Shown here: in pieces, positions 12,626-26,745 of the stretch
How the letters are laid out: the number at the start of each line of letters is the position of its first letter
How positions within the stretch are numbered: position 1 is the first letter of the stretch
Source of the DNA: Corynespora cassiicola
Taxonomy: Eukaryota; Ascomycota; Dothideomycetes; Pleosporales; Corynesporascaceae
Direction: 5' to 3'
Assembly: GCA_022059125.1 (NCBI GenBank)
Contig: JAEUWY010000001.1
Span: forward strand, 5,270,001-5,334,000
DNA: 64,000 nt
Made by a program: the position numbers and the translations under genes
The notes under the pieces: generated by a model
What the model saw: only the letters and a program-made list of their open reading frames with translations
Told to the model about the DNA's origin: nothing
Database searches by the model: none

Positions 12626-14239
12626 CGAGGGCGCGCGTCGGCATGGGATGAAACAAGAGGTTAATTGCTTTGGCAAGACGACGCATACAGGGCGGCTCAG
12701 CTGGACAGGTATGCTCGAGCGTGTGGGCTCGCGGAGTGTTTTGGGAAGCCATGTTCCCGGCACTGTGGCTCACCGTGCCAATGGCAAGCGGCCCTTCCCT
12801 GGGACTCGGGGGGGCAGGGTGGACGAGGCCTGGGATTTTTTGGGTTTTTCGGAAGGGCTAGGCATGCCTTGCGTGTACATATGTGGCGGTGCCGTTGAGC
12901 CGGGGCTGCAGTCTGATAGACCTAATACTTGCCTTCATTGGCTGCGAACGCGTGGTGTCCTGGAAAACCGGGAAGTGAGTCGGGGAGGCTTGGGGGAAGG
13001 GGGTGGGAGTGGCTCGCCCTCGGTGGGTTGATCAGGACCTATGTCGCGGATTATGCCCTTTGCGGAGGGGTGCAGGACGGGCAGAGCGACCGCGACCGCG
13101 ACACGACAATGTTCTGGTGGCTGTGGCCGACGTGACAATGGCACACGACGACAAAGATTGAGGGGGGGAAAATTGAGCAGGAGTAGGAGGGCAAGTCGCT
13201 CTTGCAAGCCAGGTTGTGCGGGCGGGCGTGTTTGCAGAGCGTTTGCAGAGCGTTTGAACGTGATGGCCCTGATTCGGTGTCGACGTGATCCGGGAAGATG
13301 CGGGGAGCTGCGACTATTCATAGCAGCCAAGGCGGGCAGCTCGACAGAGCAGAGAGAGGGAGGGCCGGCGTCAAGTGTCGAGGGATATGGGTTTCGTCAT
13401 GCCGGGTGGCAGGCAGCGGAGGCCACTGATTACAAGTGGAGCGTTCGCGTGGCTGAGGAGGATGTGGATGTGGATGTGGACGGGCACGGGGGTGCTGCTA
13501 GATGGTTCGAGGCTTGACATCATCACTCGGCCGCCCGCCGTCGTTGTCGTCGTCGTCGTCGTGGCGCGGCGAAAGGGGAGGCGCAGGCGTTGTCGCCCTC
13601 GAATGCGACGGTGAATTGGCGTGCTTCTCGTGCCAGGAGCCAGGAGACAGCATCTGTCGTGTGCCTGCGAACGGCCGCGGGACAGGCAGAGCAGCCAAAG
13701 CGGGGCACGCAGCGCACGCAGCCAGCGCCAGCTACAGAGCGAGCGAGCAGCGGCTGGCGGCAACGGGCCTGCCTGCCTGCTCTCCCTCCCTCGCGCAGCA
13801 CCGCAGCACCGCAGCTCCTCAGCACCGCAACACCCGCCCACCAGCCAGTGCCCACTCCGCTCGCCCCTCGCACCGGCCACGACCCTCTGGCCAGGACGCC
13901 CGTCGCCCGCCCCGGTTCGCAGCCATTCCTCAGCCATTGCAAAAGATTGTATAAGCGTTGCGGGCTCTGGAGCAGCGGCGAATCCTCGGTTTTGCCCAGC
14001 GAGCGCCTCCCGCCGCCTTTGTAACCAGCGCACGGCCGATTCCCTCCACACAGCCTCCTCCACCCTGGACCGCCGTTCACGCCCTCGCCGGCTGCCTGTC
14101 GACTCCTTCCAGCCCAGCCCAGCCCAACCCGCACCGCGACGAGAGGCCCCCTACACTCCGCGAGCTCTGCGAGCCGCACCGCAACCCTCCCACCGCCCTT
14201 GACCCACGACCCATCCCGCTGCCTGCCCGCCAGACACCA
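12626..14239. other. Intergenic region and RSP5 promoter/leader
   Basis: A 1.6-kb stretch with no recognisable gene. The longer open frames (for example 230 codons on the - strand at 13371-14063) are compositionally biased and overlap equally long frames on the + strand, the hallmark of GC-rich noncoding DNA. It contains short GATGTG repeats (13461-13480), a GTC/CGT run near 13535-13560, and a C-rich leader from about 13800 to the RSP5 ATG. Confidence 0.5.
13461..13480. repeat. GATGTG short tandem repeat
   Basis: Three tandem GATGTG-type units in the gap upstream of RSP5. Confidence 0.6.
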
Positions 14240-17132
<2,893 letters not shown>

Positions 17133-19419
17133 ACGACGGGTGCATCGGATTTCCTCAAATATTTTACCTTGGATTGGGCTGGAAACGCCGCAAGGTTAGC
17201 GAGATGCTACTTGAGCATGGCTTTTCGAGATGTGCATGCTTGTGTACAAAAAACACAGGACCTTGGGTTCGGAACCGCCGTGACGGGATCCGCTGTTCGC
17301 AAATAAGCCGTACACGGGGATTTTCTAACATTTGACAACTGTGTGAAGTTTTAGCCTCCCAAAGGTACATTGTCAGCCCCTTGGGATCGAAGTTTTTTCA
17401 TTTCTTTTTTTTCATTGCTCTTGTTTTGTTTGGGTCGAGCGGTCATTTTCTAATTTGGATGCTCCAAGTTCTTCTCTCTCGCGCGCGTGACCATGTCGAG
17501 GCGCGATTCACACTGGCGTTCTTTTTTTCAATTTTGGGGTTTTTGGGTTCGGTGTTGTTCGGGAAAGGGTATGCGGTTGTGGGCGGATGGGTGGTTGCTT
17601 GGGCAGCGGTGGAGTGGAGGTGTTGTGCAAGCAAGCAAGCAAGCAAGCATAGGGGGGGGGTGTTAGGATTAGCAATGAATGAAAGCTGTGATGATGCGGA
17701 AATATTGGAACAAAAAACGGGAGATGTGTGGCATAATCGGACGGGGATGGAGGATGTGAGCAGAGGGGAAAGGGAGCTGAGGAGCTGGGAAGGGCGTGAT
17801 TTTTGCTGGTTGGTATAATGGATGTCTTTGTCCAATTTCCACCAGCCGTGCGTGCAGTCTACGATCATTACCGTTCAATTTCGATCTCATCTTCCCCCCT
17901 CCCTTCCCTCGCCTATCTACCCCGGAACGGACCCGAAATTACAAGGTTGTCTCACGTTGATTTGAAAGTTTCGCCTCGTGGGCGGTTTGGAGATGAGGAA
18001 GCCATGGCTCTCTCCCATGGTTTAATTGGGGGGGGGGGCATTGGCTTGTGCTTTTTAGGGCCCCGACCTGACCTGGTGCCAAACACGACGAAAATTTGCA
18101 AAGTGTACTCATCTCTCTCGTCTTTGCACCGACGGGACGATCTCTGCGATCTGTATACAAAGGAACAACAGCGTTTTGGCAGCAGAAGAAAAACGAAAAT
18201 GTTCCGGCCTGCCATGTTGGAGAAAAAAAAACTCCCCTCAATGGGCGGATGCGGTCAGGGGGGAGAATGGGGGAGTGGGAAGTGGCTGAGAGCAACAGGT
18301 GATCATACCCGCCCGCCCAACTGGGCGGAAGAAGGAAAGATACAGCGGACACTGACGCAGGGCCCGAACTTGTTTTGCTTTGCGCAGGCCAGCATGGCAT
18401 TGCCGCCGCCCGCCCGCCCGGCGGAGGAGATGAGCTGATCAGAACAGACAGCAAACAACAAGCCAGCTAGCTCGGGCCTAGGTCAGACTGGAGGCGGGCG
18501 GGCCACTGCCACGGCGGCCCTCACGGCGACGGCAATCAAAAAAAAGGGAGCGATGGAAGACAATGGTGAAGCGGGCGCACCATGCGGCGATCCAACCAGT
18601 CCGCCAATCAGGCCGACCGACGTTTCCGAAGGGTGCATGCATTTCTGCGCTGCTCTGCTTGGAAACTGCTGCGTTTCCTTTTGCTTGCGTGTCCTGCAGC
18701 CGTTGTTGGGGGGACAAGAGGGTGGGAACCTGGGTTGGGACGCGGGGCTAGATACGCAGGGCCGGAGGCAAGCACAGCACATGATATGGTGGAGGCAAAA
18801 CGGAGGATGCAAAGGTGAGGTTGGGTGCATTGGGAGCACTAAAATTAGCTGGAGATGCCCGGCTGCTGGATGGTACGCGAGCGTAGCCCGAATAGGAAAG
18901 GGGTGATATTGGATTGAGGGTCTTGGAAGCTTCTCGCGGCCAGTCCGCTCGCTTTTGGGACCGCATGATTGGGGGTGTAGCGGTCGGTGCTTTGGGACTG
19001 GCCGTCCGTTCCCCCATCACATCCCTCCCTTATTGTTGCGGAAGGCGGCTGGGTGGCCTGCCTAGGGAAACGTTTTGTTTTTAAGGATTCCCCGACTCGC
19101 GAGCCGACTAGCTTCCCTCTTCCCTTCCCCTCTGCCTCTTCTTTTCCAGCCTCTCTTCTTTCGCTCCTCCCCCCTCCCCTTCGCTCGTCAGAGAATAAGT
19201 ACATTCTTCGTCGCCCGTTCAACTGTTTCTGTCCATCACTCGCTCTGGGCTCTTAGCTTCGTCAACCTCGTACCACCTACAACCTGACCTGTCGATTCCT
19301 ACTCTCAAGTGTTTTGGATTCCTTTTCCAGCTCATCCTCTGAGACTGTTTGATCCAACAACCTAACGGTCCGACTTCCACCAACAACACACTACCAACAA
19401 CAACAACAACATCCTCACA
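17133..19419. other. Large intergenic region, no gene recognised
   Basis: 2.3 kb between RSP5 and the GPI-protein gene. Open frames are short or of biased composition. It contains a GCAA tandem repeat (17627-17649), several long G or A homopolymers (around 17651, 18028 and 18228), and a CT-rich leader with CAA repeats just before the next ATG (about 19095-19415). That leader is long and pyrimidine-rich, as often seen before highly expressed fungal genes. Confidence 0.5.
17627..17649. repeat. GCAA microsatellite
   Basis: Tandem GCAA units (about 5-6 copies) in the gap downstream of RSP5. Confidence 0.85.
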
Positions 19420-20428
19420 ATGCGTTTCGCCGCCCTCGCCATTGTTGCCTCCGCTGGCATTGCCGTCGCCCAGACTAGCTCGGCCGCCGCCACCACCCCT
19501 ACCGGCTCCTCGAGCGATTGCCAGGCCCAGAAGTAGGTTTCATCTAGGCATCACATCGCCACCGAACCGAGTATACTGACGGCTTTGGAACAGCATTGTC
19601 GATGCCTGCATTGAGGGATACCAGTCCCGCATCGAGGACTGCAGTGCCAACGACTGGATCTGCCTCTGCGACGTCTACAACGACGTCCTGACCTGCTACA
19701 ACAACTGCCCTGACTCCAACGAGAGGCCCCCCGTGCAGAACCAGGTCACCCAGTACTGCAACGCTGCCGCTCCGTAAGTCAACTTTTCTATCCACTTTTT
19801 CTTCCTTTACAACAACGTACGATCCTCACCCCCTTTGGCGGACGGGACGAGATTAGGGTGAGCTGAGATGAGATGGTTCGAGCGCGCACGCACGCCCTGA
19901 ATGCGTCCGATACAAAACAAGACGGAGTGGTTCTCGAAGCGTTCGGCCCCCCCTCGCACAGAAGGCTGGATTGGGCAATATCCATTCGGCCCTACTGCTG
20001 TCGAGCTCCCCGTTTGAGAAGCAGTTCGTCGAGTCAGGGGAGCTTGGGCCTCTCTGATGCGCGACGCGGTGCAAGGGAAGCGTGCGCGCAGGGAATAGTC
20101 ACCGCCCAACCTCCCTCCTTACATGCACATGTCTTTCATGTTGTTCTCTCTTGCACGAACCCGAAAGTCGAACTCTGTCGCTGACCAGCCTCCCCTTTGC
20201 AGTCTCAAGTCGGCTTCTTCCGCCTCGGCCGCTACCGCTGTTAGGACTTCGGCCTTGGTCTCGTCGACCGGCTCGGCCGCCTCTGCCACGGGCTCCCAGT
20301 CCTCTGCCACGGGCTCTGCGGCTTCTTCCGCGGCCTCGACGTTTGAGACTGGCGCTGCGTCCGCCGTCAACGTGCCAGCCTTTGGTGGTGCTTTTGCCGC
20401 TCTCCTCGGCCTTGCTGGATTGTTGTAA
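19420..20428 (+). CDS. Secreted eight-Cys, Ser/Ala-rich protein with predicted GPI anchor
   Basis: Model: join(19420..19532, 19594..19773, 20203..20428), 172 aa. The N-terminus MRFAALAIVASAGIAVAQ is a clear signal peptide ending at an AVAQ cleavage site. A globular part of ~70 residues has eight Cys, including CLCDVY and CYNNCPD, the pattern of a fungal family usually annotated as GPI-anchored serine/threonine-rich protein; it resembles CFEM but the spacing does not fit well. Next comes a Ser/Ala/Thr-rich region, likely O-glycosylated, and then a hydrophobic C-terminus (FGGAFAALLGLAGLL) with no basic tail, typical of a GPI attachment signal. The likely location is the plasma membrane or cell wall. 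The second intron is 429 nt, far longer than others in the window; its ends are inferred from the resumption of the Ser-rich frame. Molecular function is unknown. Confidence 0.85.
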
Positions 20429-20781
20429 ACACACACACACACTTCTTTTTTTTTATAACAACAAGGGAAAAGAATGAACATGGGAACATGCGAAATCTTT
20501 GGATATAGGTAATATTTAATGCCAATTTTGGGAGGGGAAGGGATTGCCAACGATTGGGACGTTCGGGGGACTCGGTGCTATTTTGGCAAGGCGATCTTTG
20601 CGTTTCTAGCGTGGAGGAACCATGCATGACATGTGTAGATTGCAGCAAGACTGGACAATCAATCTTCCAAAATCATCGAAATAGGGTCGGGATGTGCCAT
20701 GTATGCAATGCATCAACACATAAAACAACATTGATTCCAATGGCTTTGGCTTGGCGTGTTTGCGGTGCTATTGCTGCTACG

Positions 20782-20802
20782 GCTGCTGCTGCTGCTGCTG
20801 CT
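20782..20802. repeat. GCT microsatellite
   Basis: About seven GCT units downstream of the GPI-protein gene. Confidence 0.8.
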
Positions 20803-21073
20803 ACGGCTACTATTACTCGGTGTCGACGGGGGCTCGCGTGCATGACTCGTCGAGGTTGGATGTCTGGACGCGAAAACGGTGTCAGCTCGCACGAGGCGTG
20901 GCGACGTTGTGACTTGCCTCTTGTGGGGCGGTATAGGGCAGATGCCAGGTCATTCGTCCGATGAGAGCCGATATATTGAAAGAAAGCCCATGTAAGGAGT
21001 CACCAGTGATTGAGATATGTCATCGCGGGCTGGCATGCTTGCTGGCCCGCGGAACGAGGCGTGGCAAACACTG

Positions 21074-21097
21074 TGACTGACTGACTGACTGACTGAC
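21074..21097. repeat. GACT microsatellite
   Basis: About six tandem GACT/CTGA units. Confidence 0.8.
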
Positions 21098-22767
21098 CGG
21101 AATCGCGTTCCAACGTTTTGCGGCTCAGATGACGGGTACTCCCTGCTCACATGACCCCAGCTGCAACCCGCAAAAGTGCAGCCGCTCCGGCCATGCTCCC
21201 TGCTCCCTGCTCCCTGCTCCTCCTCCTCGTACGCGAACGCGAACGCCAGAAACGCCTCACCCCAAACCCGAGCCTCTCTCTTGCTCTTCCCCCCCAATCC
21301 ATTTCCCCGCATTCTTGCCGCGTCCACCTCCTTCGCCCTGCCGCCGCCTATTTTTTCTTCCCCTGCTGACTGATGCCGAGACAGGGTGGGGAGCGAGGCG
21401 TGGCTGGGGACTAGGTAGAGTGCCGGCATGGCAGACGCGCTCCAGACCCGGGAAGCGGATTTTTGACGTCTCGACAGAGTTTTTGCGGAGATGGGCCCGC
21501 GCGCTGCAGTGAAGCGTGGGCGTGGGCGTCGACATGTTTGTGCCAGCTCATTGGGAGTGACAAGTGTCTGGGGCCGCCCGGGACGGGGCGTTGTTTGTTG
21601 AACAACGCTCAATGTACGGTAGTATTGGGTACGCGCGCCTGTTGTTGGCACCGGTTGGGCATGGTAGTAGTGGTGGTCAAACCCCGCGGGATCAACGACG
21701 GGCTGCGTGCTAGGCCGTGGCCAACCTGGCCCTACCCAGATACCCCAGACGAGAACAGACGCGCGATGAGACGAGAGGGGATGGATTAGCGGCATGGGTA
21801 TCGACCAGCAAAACGTGTACTGTCCTGTGCAATTGCGGTGTGCAACGCGGCGGCAGACGCACCACTTGGCTGGGCGAGGCTCGACAGGACAGCAGCAATC
21901 CCAGACGCGTCCCGCCGCGGAGCCAGCCTTGCCTCGACTCGATTCGACTCGCCGCGACCTGCCGAGGGGGCTGTAAAAGCTCTGCTCGATTATGTGGGCC
22001 GGGGTGGCCTTCCCGGTGACGACATGGCGCTCCTCTCCGCCTTTTTGCACAGCACCGGAACCCCCTGGGACGGCCAATGAAGCGCTGCCCATGGCCCGCC
22101 GGCCCAACACGGCCGACCCTCCACACACACTGATACTGATCCAGCCCTGGGCCCCAGCGCGCCCTCGCCCGTGTGCGTGTGCGTGTAGTAGTGCGTGGTG
22201 CGTGTGGTAGTGCGAGTGCGGTGCGGCAATTCTGGGGTTCTGCGCAAAATCCACCGACCGACTCAGGGCCCAGAGACCCAAAGGCCCTTCCGTCCCTCCC
22301 ACCACCCACCCGCGCGCCCGCCCATATTGCTGGCTCCCCCCAGCCCAGGCCTACCATTCTCCCGGATCGACGCTGCTCCCTTCCCTCCCTCTCCATCGAC
22401 ACCTCTCTCTCAATCTCTCGACCAACGTCACTGGCTGCATCCCGCATCCTGCGAGTTCCAAGGCCTCGTGCGCGGGGGAGGGCAGCAAGTGCCCATTGCC
22501 TGTAAAGACGACGGCGACGTGCGGAGGATGCGGTGCTCTCTCTCTCCATTTCCTCGTCGACGCTCGCGCCCGAGATAGTTTTTTGGAGGGCGAATCTCTT
22601 TTTTTGGGGGGGGAGGTGGAATTTGCTTATTTTGCTTGCCCTCTGCGTCTTGTTTTCGACCATTCCTCTCTCTGGCTTCAGCAGTCAAGTGCAGTTGCAG
22701 TTGCAGTGCAAGTCTCTGGTACGATGCCCTGGAGTAGCAGCCAGGCTTTTACAGTCAGACCATCACC

Positions 22768-25645
22768 ATGTCGACGACCGAAAGCCCCAACGACGTCGAA
22801 AACCGCGGCCCTGTGGTCCTGGCCGTCACGGCCGCGACGCTATCCATTTGCTCAGTCTTTGTCGCTTGCCGCTTGATGTCGCGCTTTTGGGTCGTCCGGA
22901 AGCCAGGTTGGGACGATTACACCATTGCACTCGCGTGGATCCTCGCCTTTGGCACCTCGTTCTCCATCTGCTATGGTACGACCAAGGGACTAGGCCGACA
23001 CCAGGTCGACGTGCCCGACCACCTCGAGCCGTCCATGAAGAAGGCCGCCTACGCCTTTTCCGTCCTCTACGTATGTCCCCCCCAAGCTTTCTCATTTGGC
23101 GCCGTCCCTACCTACGTTTGAATTTTGAGTTTCGGCTACTAAGACTTGACAGAATCCGGCCTTGATGGCGACCAAGACGTCCATCCTGATCTTCTACCTC
23201 ACCCTATCACAGACGCAGAAAATATTTCGCTGGACTACCATTGCGACCCTGATCGTCGTCAACGTCGGCGGTCTCGCGCTAACCCTCTTGAACATCTTAC
23301 AATGCTCCCCCGTCAACGCCGCCTTCAAGTCACCCGTCCCGGACACGGCATCATGCACAAACATTGTGACCATCTATCTCTCGTCGGCCCCGCTCAACAT
23401 CATCACGGACCTGGCCATCTTCTTCTTACCCATGCCCATTTTGACGAGCATGCGACTGCCCAAGAAGCAAAAAATCATCCTTGTCATCACTTTTGGATTC
23501 GGCATCTTCGTCGCCGTCGTCGACGTCGTACGCATCGCCTACCTCCAGCAAGCCCAACGTTACAACCTCCGCGCCGTCCAAGCGCACCATGACGACACCG
23601 GTACCAGCTCGAGGAACACAAACGACTTTTCCTGGTACGCATCCTTCTCCTTCATGTGGAGTGCCATAGAGATCAACGTGGGCATCATGGTTGCATGTGT
23701 CCCTGCGCTGAAACCCCTGGTTCGGCGGTTCCTCCCTCAGTGGATCCTGGATCAGACTGTGCGCGGGGACAAGTCGGGGACCCAAACGTCTGACAGCATG
23801 GCCGCCGTCCACCCAGACATTGCGGATTCGCGTCGTCGTTCGAATCTCCATTCTGCCCCTGTTTCGCCCCTGTCCCCCACGTCGCCCACGGCTCCCTTGA
23901 CCAAACCTCCCCCCGCGCTTGGCGGCGGCGGCGGCGGCGGCGAGCCAATGGACATGATGGCATTCCTCACCACCCCGGATATGAACGAGATGTCTCAGCT
24001 TCATCAGACCAACACGGTGGTTACCCATGCAACCACTGCGCGCGGGAGGCGGCCGTCGGTCGCCTTTTTCGACTTCGTCGACATGGGCAAGAAGAAGAAC
24101 ATTACCCTGAGGAGCAACCGCGAATCGATATATCCCATCCTGATGGTCACCGTTCTATTCTTCATCTGGGGCTTCGCATACGGGCTTCTCGATACGCTGA
24201 ATGCGCAGTTCCAGGCCGTTGCTCGCATGTCCAATGGGCAGACCATTGGCCAGCACAGCGCCTACTTCATGGGATACATTGCCGCCCCTCTCACCTTTGG
24301 AAGACTCGTCTTTCGCCACTGGGGATTCAAGGCCTGCTATATTGTGGGACTCATGGTGTATGCCTGTGGAGCCCTCGTGTTCTGGCCATCTGCCGTCCTC
24401 ACGTCTTTCCCGGCATTCCTAATCTCCAACTTCATTACCGGCCTTGGCCTCTCGACGCTCGAGCTCAGTGCCAACCCCTTCATTGCGCTTTGCGGTCCAC
24501 CTGAATATGCCGAAGTTCGATTGAACCTATCCCAGGGCATCCAGGCCATCGGAACGATCCTCTCCCCACTTTTGGCCAAGAAGGTGCTGTTCCAGGCCGA
24601 GGCCAACAGCCTCATCGACGTGCAGTGGACGTACCTCGGGATCGCCTTCTTCACGGTCATTCTCGCCATCATCTATTATTATGTGCCTCTCCCGGAAGCC
24701 ACGGATGAGGAGCTGGAGAATGCCACCGCCCGCCTGTCCACCGTTCTCACCCGAGATGCTACGGTCAAAGTCGGCCCCACACATCATCGAGTCAAAGTCA
24801 TCTGGATCACGCTCGGGCTCGGCATGTTTTCCGTCTTCTGCTATGTAGGCAGTCAGGAATCCACCTCGACGTCGTTTGCCGAGTATCTCAAGCGGACGCT
24901 GCCCTCGCTCGACTATGTGTCTCACCAGGCCGTGGGCCACACCGCCTTCGCCGTCTCGCGCTTCCTCGCAGCCGCCGCCAACATCTGGATCAAGCCCCGC
25001 TACGTGCTCCTCTTCTTCTATGCCGGCGCCATCGCCTTCTCCGCGGCCGCCATGACGGGGTCGGGCGCGGCGCCCGCCTCCTTCATCGTAATGGTCATGT
25101 TCTTCGAGGGCCCGCTCTTCCCCCAAATCTACGCCCAGGCCATGCGCGGCATGGGCCGCCACACAAAGGACGCCTCGGCCCTCCTCACGGCCTCCATTGG
25201 CGGCGGCGCCGTCTTCCCCCCCATCATGTACAGCGCCGCCGGCGCCGTAAACACCCAGTACGCCTTTTGCGTCGTCGTCGCGGCCTACGCCGCAGGCGCC
25301 GTGTATCCCATCTGGCTCAATGTATGGCCCGCCGCCCGCGCGCTGGCGGATCCGCAACGGGATGAGGAGGCCAGGAGGGCGTCGGTGGCGGATGAGCGCG
25401 TGCGCAGGTTAAGGCGCGAGTCTGAGGAGGGTGCGGCGGCGGAGAAGAGAGGGAAGAGGTGGAGTAGTAGGGTTAAGAATCGGTGGAGTAGGGAGGTGAA
25501 TAAGGATAGGTTGCCCACGGTCGAGCATAGGGAGCGGAGGAGTTGGCCTGAAGGGTTTGCGCCGGCTCAGCAGCAACAGCAGCAGCAGCAGAGGGGACCG
25601 GGGGACTTGGAATTGGGAGATGCGGGGGGACTGGTGGAGAGGTGA
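22768..25645 (+). CDS. Fusion of PTH11-like 7-TM domain with L-fucose-permease-type MFS transporter
   Basis: Model: join(22768..23070, 23153..25645), 931 aa. The first ~310 residues form a fungal rhodopsin/SAT4-like seven-helix domain related to PTH11-type receptors: CRLMSRFWVVRKPGWDDYTI, then NPALMATKTSILIFYLTLSQ and WYASFSFMWSAIEINVGIM. A ~100-residue hydrophilic linker follows, with a Pro/Ser stretch, seven or more Gly, and FFDFVDMGKKK. From about residue 425 the protein is an MFS transporter of the FHS/FucP type (ESIYPILMVTVLFFIWGFAY, GHSAYF-like GQHSAYFMGYIAAPL, LGLSTLELSANPFIALCGPP). The C-tail is charged with a Gln run. The whole second part lies in one uninterrupted reading frame with the first, so no internal start is needed. 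Likely role: plasma-membrane sugar transport with an attached sensing-like module; this is inference. Two separate transcripts remain possible. Confidence 0.85.
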
Positions 25646-26745
25646 GAATGAATGAGGATGAATGAGATGAGATGACGACAGAGTTGATACCCGAATTATG
25701 TGTAATGTCTTTTTTTTTCATTACCTCTCTCTCTTTTTCTTCTTCTTCCTCTGGCTTTGCCATCATGGAAGGATTATGATTACGATTATGACATGCATCA
25801 TCGAGTTTTTGGACATATTTGGTGAAACCCTTTTGAGTCTTTTGTCGTCTGCTCGTGTGAGTGAGTGTTTACCTGTGTGTTCGTCTGGTTGATTGGGTCG
25901 TTGGTGGGCGGACAGGTCTGGGTTCGGTGTAGGGTCTGGATTCACTTTTGTCGCTGTTGCTTGTTTTTTTTCGTGGTCTGGCTAAAGTTAGTTGTGTGGG
26001 CTAGGCCGTGGCCGGTTTTCTCTGGTCTGGTCTGGTCTGGTCTAGGGGCACTATTCTGGGTTCTTTGAGGATGGTTTGGTTTTGGAGGGTCGGGGATGGT
26101 GATGGTAGACGTGTTGAGCACTTGTGAGTCTATGGAGTCATGGTTTGGGCGCTTTTGGGTTCGTCGCACGGGTTTTCGTCCATTACGTGGGCCGGATGGT
26201 AATGTGCTTGGATAAGTGTGTGCGAGCTCGATCAGGTGAAAGGGCGACTTGTTGGTGCTGTATATTCTGTTAAACTAGGCATTTTGTATGTTTGCTGGTG
26301 GTCCGCAACCATATATCCAGACCAATATTCATGATGATTGGCTTGAGATAAAACAGGATAATATATCTTTACGGAAAACGACATGTAACTCGGAACGATT
26401 GACGCATTAGTCTCCCATACATCCTCGTGAGCGGGATTTTGGCCCCCGCCATTTTGCCAAGACTTTGCGACCCAAATATTGCGCGGAAACCCAGGTCATG
26501 ATTCATTCTCACTCTAACAGAGCTAATTTGAGAAAACTTGCAAGGAGGCATTCAATGTTTAATAAATCATCAGGCGTAACTTGTTGGCTGGGACTCTACT
26601 CCATCTAAGCAGACACTCTACGCTGGACCCGGTTGTCTAGTGAGTTTCATCAAGAATCATCTAAACATCGCCTCTTCGCCTTGCCCCTACCAGGCTACCG
26701 GGCAATAGGCTGCTGACCATTTTTCTTTCCATTTTCCTGAAATCC
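25646..26745. other. Intergenic region
   Basis: 1.1 kb with no gene. The part to about 26150 is T/G-rich with a TCTGG tandem repeat (26021-26043). The part nearer the HET gene is more AT-rich. No RNA gene or promoter motif is convincing. Confidence 0.5.
26021..26043. repeat. TCTGG short tandem repeat
   Basis: Four TCTGG units plus a partial fifth, downstream of the MFS fusion gene. Confidence 0.85.

Larger units (their letters stand above)
20429..22767. other. Large intergenic region, low-complexity
   Basis: 2.3 kb without a supportable gene. Long frames on the - strand (451 codons at 20950-22305, 317 codons at 21710-22663) are rich in Arg, Pro, Gly, His and Ser, show no domain and overlap open frames on the other strand. 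The region holds GCT, GACT and CCCTGCT short repeats, and a T/G-rich stretch and GTTGCA repeats just before the next gene. Confidence 0.5.

Noticed and set aside
13371..14063. 230-codon open frame on the - strand upstream of RSP5
   Set aside because: Lies in the C-rich RSP5 leader; Thr and Arg runs come from simple repeats; no family resemblance.
21074..21240. GACT and CCCTGCT repeats considered as a CRISPR-like array
   Set aside because: Simple tandem microsatellites without spacers, in a eukaryotic genome.
20950..22305. 451-codon open frame on the - strand
   Set aside because: Biased composition (Arg, Pro, His, Gly, Ser), no domain, overlapping equally open frames on the + strand; typical of GC-rich intergenic DNA.
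21710..22663. 317-codon open frame on the - strand
   Set aside because: Same bases as the frame above in another phase; Arg-rich with no motif or introns supporting a gene.
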